Below are positions 26,882 to 35,800 of a stretch of DNA of 64,000 nucleotides, piece by piece. Every line of letters starts with the position of its first letter. Positions within the stretch are counted from its first letter, which is position 1. Where the stretch lies: NCBI GenBank assembly GCA_045617525.1, contig JAZLIT010000070.1:1-64000 (forward strand), in the 5' to 3' direction. This stretch comes from JAZLIT01 sp045617525. GTDB lineage: Bacteria; Bacillota; Bacilli; Bacillales_A; Planococcaceae. The notes under the pieces were generated by a model. It did no database searches. It had not been told where the DNA came from and was given only the letters and a program-made list of their open reading frames with translations. The position numbers and the translations under genes were made by a program.

Positions 26882-29800
26882 TTAATCTACTATACGATCA
26901 AACTGAAGTGTTGTTCCAGCTGATGTTGGGGTAATCGTTATATCAACATCGTTTAAAATTGAAATTGTAAAAGCTTGTGTTTTACTTGTTTCGCCTAGTT
27001 CTGGTAATTTCATAGTAAAGCTACTAGAGTGCGCTGAGCCAAAACCTTTAATAATGCTAATTAATGGTTTCGTATTAACACTGACACTAGTACTTGTATC
27101 ATTACCAGTTACTGTTGTTAAATCTAGGTTTGCATCTAAATTTAACGAGAATGTTAAGTCGATTTCATCGTGATAGCCTGTATTTAATGTATAAGTAATA
27201 ACGTTTAGCGTGGTATTATCAATTTCTAATTCAAAATCATCATTTACAGTTACAATCAGTTTTCTTGTTAAACCGTTTTCTGAGGTAAATGTTATATTTT
27301 GCGTGCCTTTACCGGTTGCAATCAGTTGTTTAGTGACAGCGTCAATTCGAACAATGTTAGCGGAGTCAAGTGTATTTGACGCATAACCAGTCCACTCTAA
27401 GCTAGTCAATATATCTTTTGAAACGATTGTCATACCTGCTAGTGTACCCGTATATAAAGAATTTCCTGAAGGTGATATAGCAGATACGGTAAAGCTACTT
27501 GCAGGGGAACCGTAAATGACTTTGCCATCCACATAAAGGTTAGCGGTATTAGTCATAAGTGATACAGTTGTAATCGAACTGTCCTTAGTGGATAGGTCAA
27601 ATTTGTCTAATGGTGTAACAAGTATAGGGGTAGCGGCTGTTAAATCTACAGTTACTTCAATATAATCACCGTTATCTGTTCGGTAAATGCCCGTTCCTTC
27701 TACTATTGCATTCCACATATCACTTTTTAACGAAACAATATCGTCACCATTTAGGTGAGTGATTGTAGAATAATTTGTTTCTGTTAAGTTAATTGCTGTT
27801 TGAGTAACAGCATAGTCTGTACCTACAGCTACCTTATAAAGCTGTCCATCTGCTGTGTAAGAGGCAGTTGACGCGGTATTTTTATCTGCATATACGACTG
27901 TGTTCGTCCCATCGTAATAAGTACGTAAATTACCTACTACATTTGTGACCTCGCCAGTTGCACGAATTGGTGTAGAAACCTCTGATTTTAGTTCCTCAAA
28001 TATCCCGTTATTTTCTGCTACTTGTACAAGTACCGTTTTATAACCAGTTTCCCCGTGAACAACGAAAACTGTTTCGTCAGTATCGACAAAGGTTACTTCT
28101 AAACCACCGTTACCTTGTTTCGCCGTGGCATTACCAGATTTATCGGCAACTGTTGGATAGGCCGCGAAATCGCTGTAAGGAATTGTTATCGTTAGTGGTT
28201 TGAATGAATATGTGAGATCCTCATTTACAACTAACGCATAAAGTGCCTGCTTGTTATTTCCTTTAATTATAATATGTGCTGTTCCTTTTTCTCCAGGATA
28301 TAACGTAATAATGCCATCCGAACCAATTTTTAATACACCTTGTTTTGTGTTATAGGCAGCTGCGCCATCTGCATGGTTAATTGCAGTAGGGAAGAATCCG
28401 ATAAGACCTGCATCATAGGAGTTGCTAACTAATTTTGCAGTGACAGTAAATGTATTATTGCTTTCAGTTACTGTAACTTCTATTTGAATTGAATTTGTTC
28501 CATCTGTAACTGTAACAATTTCAGTGCCAGTTTCCACAGCAGTTGGAGTGAACGTTATTTCTGTCCCAGTATAACTTGCTGTTGTATAAGTAGATGAAAT
28601 GTCACCCGAAATCGAGTTTAATGCAGCAGATACATCAATGGGTTCGGTAACGAGTAATTCTGTTTGCATCGTTCCATCGCTATTAACTGTGATGTGATAA
28701 GAGTCAGAGCCAACAGTGATCATTGTGCTACCGATACCGATTGCTACAATTGTATTGCCAATAGCTTTAATGATTGTATCACCAGCTGCAATAGTAGGAG
28801 CTTCGCCCATATCTTTTTCAATACGTTTTGCAGTTACTTCTAAAACATTATTGACTGATGTCGCTTTTAAGTTGTGTAATTCATCATTTACTGCTGTTAC
28901 AATATGGCCTGGTTTTAAAGCAAATAGTTCATCGCCGAAACCGCGGAAAGTATTTGTAGCATCTATAATAGTTGAAGCATTTGCTAAGTCTTCTTTTGCA
29001 ATCGATGGTGTAGCAAATTGAAGGCCAGTTGATGTGTCAGTAATTAGCGTATGAATGATTGTTTTACCTTCAGTACCGTTCACCGTTATTTCGGCTTGCC
29101 CAGCGTTTTTAGCGTAAATAATGAGACTATTATCATTCAAAATCTGAGCTGTAATAACACCAGCGCCCGTTAAAGCATTAATTGTGTATGTGCTTAATGA
29201 AGTTAAACCAAGTTCTGCTGCTGTTAACGTATGTTGTACAACTGCATCACTTACTTCCATTTCGAATAGACCTTCAGCTGTTTTGGTAACTGTTACAGTG
29301 AAAATATCTGCTCCAACCTGGATTGTAGATAAACCCGCTTTTTGAGCGAAAATACGGTCTCCAATTGCCTTAACACTTGTTCCATCTAAAATTGTAACTG
29401 TTGAAGCAAGTTTTTCTGCCACAACATTATGCGAAATCGCAAATGTTTGGTTGGCATTGCGTGTAACGACAATGTTCATTAGTGCATTTACATTAGTGTC
29501 TAAAGTAGCTGTAGCCACAGCTTTACCGGATTGAGTTGCGTAAATAACATGATCTCGGATTTCTACTAGGCTTGTCGTCCATGTAGTACTTAATTGATCT
29601 TCAGCAGCTAATGCCTGTTGGGCAACTGTAGCTGTTAACGCTGTATTATTATTTGCAACAATAAGTACATGGTTCGGACCGTTATTTGGGCCAGTAGTTA
29701 AGTTATCTGAAACGACAAGGTCAGTCACACCTGTATTGGTGCCGTAAATATAAAGTTCTGAGCCATCTGTTTTAATGAACGTTCCAACTGATGTTCCTGT

Positions 29801-32800
29801 AGCTGCAACAGATTTAATTGTTGTTAAGTCCAAGTCAGTTGCTGTGAGTGTACGTAATGTGTGCTCGGTTGTTTCGGTATGGTATTGACCTGTCGCTGTA
29901 TTTTTTGTGACACGTACTAGTGATGCCGATTCGTCACCTGTTTTAAATAGCATACTTCCAGTAGAAGTAATGAATGTCCCCTTAGCAGCTGTACGAGGCG
30001 CAACTGTCATTGTACTGTGTAGTAATGTGCCTGTAGTATCCAATTTTACTGGCGTACTCGTTACTTTTAATAAGCCATTTACAGTCTCAACCTTCACATT
30101 AACTAATCCAACGATTCCATTAGATTGCTGTAAGGTGATCGAAGTTGTCCCAGTTTTTAATGCAGTAATATTTAACCCAGTAGATGTTTCAGTTACACCG
30201 ATTACTTCGGCATCAAAATCAGAAGCTAAAATGGATCTTGTAACTGTTTCTCCTTCAACTACCTCTGTAGTAACTTCTAAGTCCATATCGCTAAACTTGA
30301 TGCTTTCAAATGCTGCTTGTGGTGTCACACTGAATGAGCCGTCTTCGCCACGTGTTACGCTGAATGTTAGTGTTTTTTCAGCACTATCTTTCACAGTTAA
30401 TAATGTAGTATTAACGCCAGTTCCTGCATAAACGACTAGTTTCCCATCACGAACCTCAGCAGATGCAACATTTGGCACTGTATTTGTGATAGTTTCGATA
30501 GAAGAAGTTAAACCATATGTCGCAAAGTCGAATTGTACAGCTTTACGCTCATCTGCAGTTATTTCAAATTTCGAGCCTACTTTTGATGTTGTTAATGTTG
30601 TGCGGTAATTCGCTGTTAAAAATGTTTCTGTAGCTGAGCCGTTTAATGCGTAGGCAAGTTTTGATACGCTATCAATTTTAAAATTCGCTAATGAAACAGG
30701 TGCCTCTGTTAATTGGGCGCTCACGAATGTTGGTGTTGATGTAAAATGGTTGCTACTCGTATCGCGTGACACGTCTATAGAAATTAAACGGCCGTCTGTT
30801 GTTATTGCTGTTGTCGTTCCAGTGGCTTGGTAATATAAATCATTTGCTTTTATGCGAGCTGATGTACCTTCTAGTAGTGTTACACCTGTCATTTCTCCTG
30901 TTAATGTTCCTTTTGCAAGTACTGGAGGTGAAACGGTGCTATTAGCTGTTGTATGGTAAATGACTTGTCCATCTGCTGTTGTAATTACGATATCAGATAC
31001 GCCGTCGATACCATCCTTGTAAATTACTAATTTATTTTCGGCCGCGTCCTCGTCTATAATCGCTTTTACACCTTTTAATATTGAGTTATCTACGGCATAT
31101 GTGCCGCCTGCAACTGTTAAATCTAATGTTGTGAATGGAACACCTGCAGAGACTGTAAATGTATATTGCTCGGCATTTTCTGGTTTGCTAATTGTTACGC
31201 TATGGAGTTTATCACCTGCGTAAACAATAGCCGTACCTTCAGCAGTTGCATAAAATGCTTCGTTTGTGTAAGTTGTTTTTAATAAACTGCCATTTGTTAC
31301 GGTATTTACTGTATCGCCAAAAGTATGTTGTAATAATTGTGCTTCAGCTGTTAATAAATTGCCAGATTTCACTGTTTGAACATTTACTAAGCCGTTTGCG
31401 AATTTTAATGCGGTATTACCTTGGTCTAGTGCATAAATTGTTAACTTATTATTAGCCCATACGCCACGAGCTTTCGAAGTCTGAACAGTTTCATTTGCAG
31501 TAAAGGCTAGGTCAGATAGCTCTTTTTTATCCACTTCGGCTTTTGTAATAGCGCCAGTCCCATTAACAGTTATATTGATAATCGCGTGATGTGTTCCATC
31601 TGTAACTTTAACTGCCACTGTTTGAGTTGTTGTTGCGCCGTTACTATAAATAGTTAAGCCAGTATTTTCATCGAGGCTAAGAGAAATAGCGCTTGGCGTG
31701 CCATATAGAACTTGCGCATCCGTAAATTTTGAAAGGCCGGCATCTGCTACTTCCACAAATTGACTAGAAATAGCCACATTGTTCATCGTGATTTTGCCAT
31801 TTTCATCTTTTGATACATTCACTTTATAGATTGTACCGTCGTCATTAACTGTCGTTTCACCGATTGCTTTTGCATAAATAGTTTTCCCATCACCTGAAAT
31901 TTCGATGATATCTGTATTTGTGCCTGTAATCGCTGTGAATGCATTACCTGCTTTAACAAGAGGACGTACATCAGCTGTTAAATAGCCATCGCTCTCCTTA
32001 CGAGTAACATCGATAGCCTGGATACGATTATCAACTGTTAAATACGTATGCCCAGTTTTAAATGCATAAATTTTATTATCTTTGAAACGAGCGATTGTTT
32101 CGTCTTTTACAGCAACAGTGCCCGTGATGATTTTATCTTCTACAGCAACTTCGTGTTCGAGTAGGGCGGCGCCTAAATCTTTTAGACGAATCAACGTACG
32201 TAAACCGGTATCGGTTGCTTTGACTACAAATTCAGTAGCCGCTGTAGCTGTGCCAGTTAACTTACTATAGGCAATGACATTGTCACCTAGTAATCCAACA
32301 TAGAATTTGTCGCTATCATAACCTGCCTCAATTGTCATTGCTGATGTTGAAGTGAATCCTAGGTCAGCTGCTGAGTAATTTACTGTACTAATTTCTTTAG
32401 GGTCAGAAATAATATAGTGTCCATTTTCGTCAATTTCAATTGCTACTTGTTGAATTGAATTCCCAACTAATAATTCTGCTGTACCTTGTCCGATGGCATA
32501 AATTTTACTGCCTACAATTTGAATGATGTTTGCGTCTTCTGTATGGATCAGTGTTGGTGATACAGTAGTTTCTTTTACTAGAACAGGGTGTACTGTAATC
32601 ACATTCGAAGCATCTACTGTCACATTGACTATTGCTTTTTTACCTGTACTATCTGTAATGACAAGTGCAGTAGTACCAGTACTTACCGCGGTTAAGGTAA
32701 TGGTATCTTGGTGTTCTGTTTTTGTCGCATAGGCTGTATTTAGACCGGTAGCGGTAATTGTTCCAGATAGGCCAAGACTTGTTGCAGTAAACGTTGTCCC

Positions 32801-35800
32801 TGGTAATACTTTATCTTTTAATTCATAGTGACCAAATTCATTTGTAGTGACACTGTATTCAACAATTGAATTATCTGCTAATCGTAATATAGCAGTAGTA
32901 TCAGATTTTACAGCGTATACCGTTTTTTTATCCGCTGATAATCTTACGGCATCACCAGAAATGATTGTCGCCGCTTGTCCAAGGTTATTCTCTACAACAT
33001 TTGAAGAGACTGTTCGTTTTGCTGTTCCTGTACCGGATACAGTTACATTGACAAATAGTCGATTATTACCTGTTCCTAATTCATAAGCTGCAGTACCTAC
33101 CCCAAGTGCGTAAAAATCAACGTTTAAATCACTTAAAATATATGCACGAGCTACACCTGTACGAGACCATTGTGCTGGTTGTGTTGTGTTATAGCCATAG
33201 TTTGCTAAGTTTAATGCGTTTTGTTGGCCTTCAACTTCGGTTTCTAATACATTTCCTGCATCATCACGTTTCAAATATATATATGAAGTAATTGTTGTAT
33301 CTGTTCCGTCGATGCCACCAGTTACTTCGATGCGTGTTTCTGTATCCTTTGTGATGTCGACTGATAGATCATTTCCAACGATTTCTGCTGACGTATTTGA
33401 GTTGGCTGGAGAGGTCGCAGATTTTAGTGTATCCATACCTAATGCATCTTTATTAATTGTTTTATTAAATGTTACGCTAGCTGTTGCATCAAAGCTATAA
33501 AGACCTGTATCAGGATTTAGTTTAAGTTTAATCACATAATTTGCACTATTAGCTAATGGTACAGAAATTGTTGCTTCATTATTCACTAGTCCTAATCCTG
33601 TCGCGTATAGTACACCATCTTTTAAATGGGCTGCTTCACTAGTAATTGATGCATCTGCTGCAAGTGTTACATTATTAGGAATCGTATGGGTAACGGCAGT
33701 AGGTGTAGAAGTATAGCCAGTACCATTTGCTGAAACGATTACGTTTATTGCTGTTGATTTTGTGCCGTCTGTTACACGGAAAGTTCGGTTGCCGACTTCG
33801 TGATTGTATACATAAATAGAATTGTCAGTTGTATTTACTTTTGCACGAGCTGGTAAAATGTCAATAGCAGATCCGACAACACTTGTTAATGTACCTAAGC
33901 CTAAATTTTCGGCTACTATTGCTACGCGATCGACTGTGTGCGTGTACGAAATAGTTTCAGGATCAGTAGAAGTGTCTGTCAATCTTGTTACATGTACAAT
34001 AGTTTTTTCATTGTTTGTTGATGTTAAAGTAAGTGTTGCTGTTGTATCCATATTCATCGTAACAACTAATTTGCCGTTGTTATCTATTAGATATGATGTA
34101 AGGGCTGCATCGACTGGTGGTGCTGAGAAATTTGTCATATGCAAATCACTGGCATTTAAGATTAAGTTAGTAACTTCGATTGCTTCAATATCGTATTGAT
34201 TGTTTGCCATGTTAACTGTCACATTGTATTGTTTCCCATTTGATAGGGTTACAACTGTTGAACCTGTTCCGACTGCGTATAAATCAAGGCCAACTGCACG
34301 AACAATCGGTTTACTAATATTTTTTACTGTCACACCAGTTTCTGCTGTTAAAGCTTCTTTTACCACCTCGAATGAGTCCACTGTAACTATGTCATCCGTT
34401 TTTGAAGATGTTACATTAACTATTGATTTTGTAGTTGTGTCCGCATCTGTAATAACAAAAGATGCTGCAGCTGCATTTTCTGCAAAAGCTTGTACAGTTG
34501 ATCCATCATTATATAAGTGAATAAGTGCATTTGTTGGTGATAGGGTAACAAGATCAGCAGATTGTAAGTGTAAATCGTCTGCAATTGAAAGTTGTTTCGC
34601 TGATTTAGCGATGTTATACGTAATATTTGAACTTGTTGTAACAGATACAGCTGTTTTTATATCGTTATTACCGATAAAAATTGTTTCTGAACCATTTTGG
34701 ATAGGATATAAATAAATTTTACCGTTGTTTGCTTTCCATTTCCCAACTAATGTGGCAGTTAACGCTACATCATCACCGTCAAAACCGAAAGCTGTAATTG
34801 GCAACTCAAGAGCTGTAAGCAATTCAGTTGTTAATTTATATTTTGTGCCTTCTAACTTAACTGTATAGCGATTTAGATTCGCGGCACTTGTAATCGAGAA
34901 TGTTTCTTTTAAATTGGTTGGTAAAAGATAATTTTGAGTACCTTTTTTATAAATACGGAAGTCAGATTCACCCTGTAAAAACGTCACTTCATCAACTTCA
35001 GCTAAAAGAATTTTTTGTTCAGTAATAATTTTATTTGCATCTACAATAACATTGACTAATGTAGAATTCCCGTCTGAATCAGTTACTTTTAAAGTTGTTT
35101 CACCTGCGGAAACGGGTGTGAATACTAATTTTCCTAAGTCATTAACCGTATTGGTAATGATGCCTTCTTGTGAATAGTAAAAGTCATTCGAAATCGTACC
35201 TGTTAAATAAAGGTCTTCGGCTGATTTTACTTGTTCTGGTACGTAGGCGTTTTCTGTTTGAATTTTTGTAATTAATCCTTCAATTTGAGTGAGATTATTA
35301 AAGTTATTAGGATTCGCGTTTAATTGTGCAACATATTTAGATAGGAAAGAACTATCGAATGGCACAGAACTTGTCGTTGCAATCCGTTTTAACATATCGT
35401 AAATCATTTCAGGATTTTTACGTCCGTCTGACATTGAATAGTTGGCGATTGTTTTTAGTATCTTAATATATTCTTCAGGATGGCTTGATACAGTAATATC
35501 CACACCGTAAACTAAATTTTTAGCTACATAAATCTGTCTTTTCCCATCTAATTTTAAATCTGGAGCTGAGAATGCATACGTATTTAATCCATCCTCCTTT
35601 TCCCAATTCCCTGGAACAGTATTGTTGCTATATACAAGTTCGCCGTTACTGAAAATCAAAATATATTGTAAAGCCGCTGCAGGCGTTACATTGTCCGAAA
35701 ATCTCGTTTTAATTTTAAAAGAATTTATCGTGGAACCGTCCATCAGTGTTACCGGTGCATGATCAGGTACATTGGCAATTGAGTAGCCTGTGAAATTACC

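Noticed and set aside
29907..34520. Several 100-174-codon plus-strand frames antisense to the giant gene
   Set aside because: They lack RBS and conserved motifs and arise from codon bias of the long low-complexity gene on the other strand.
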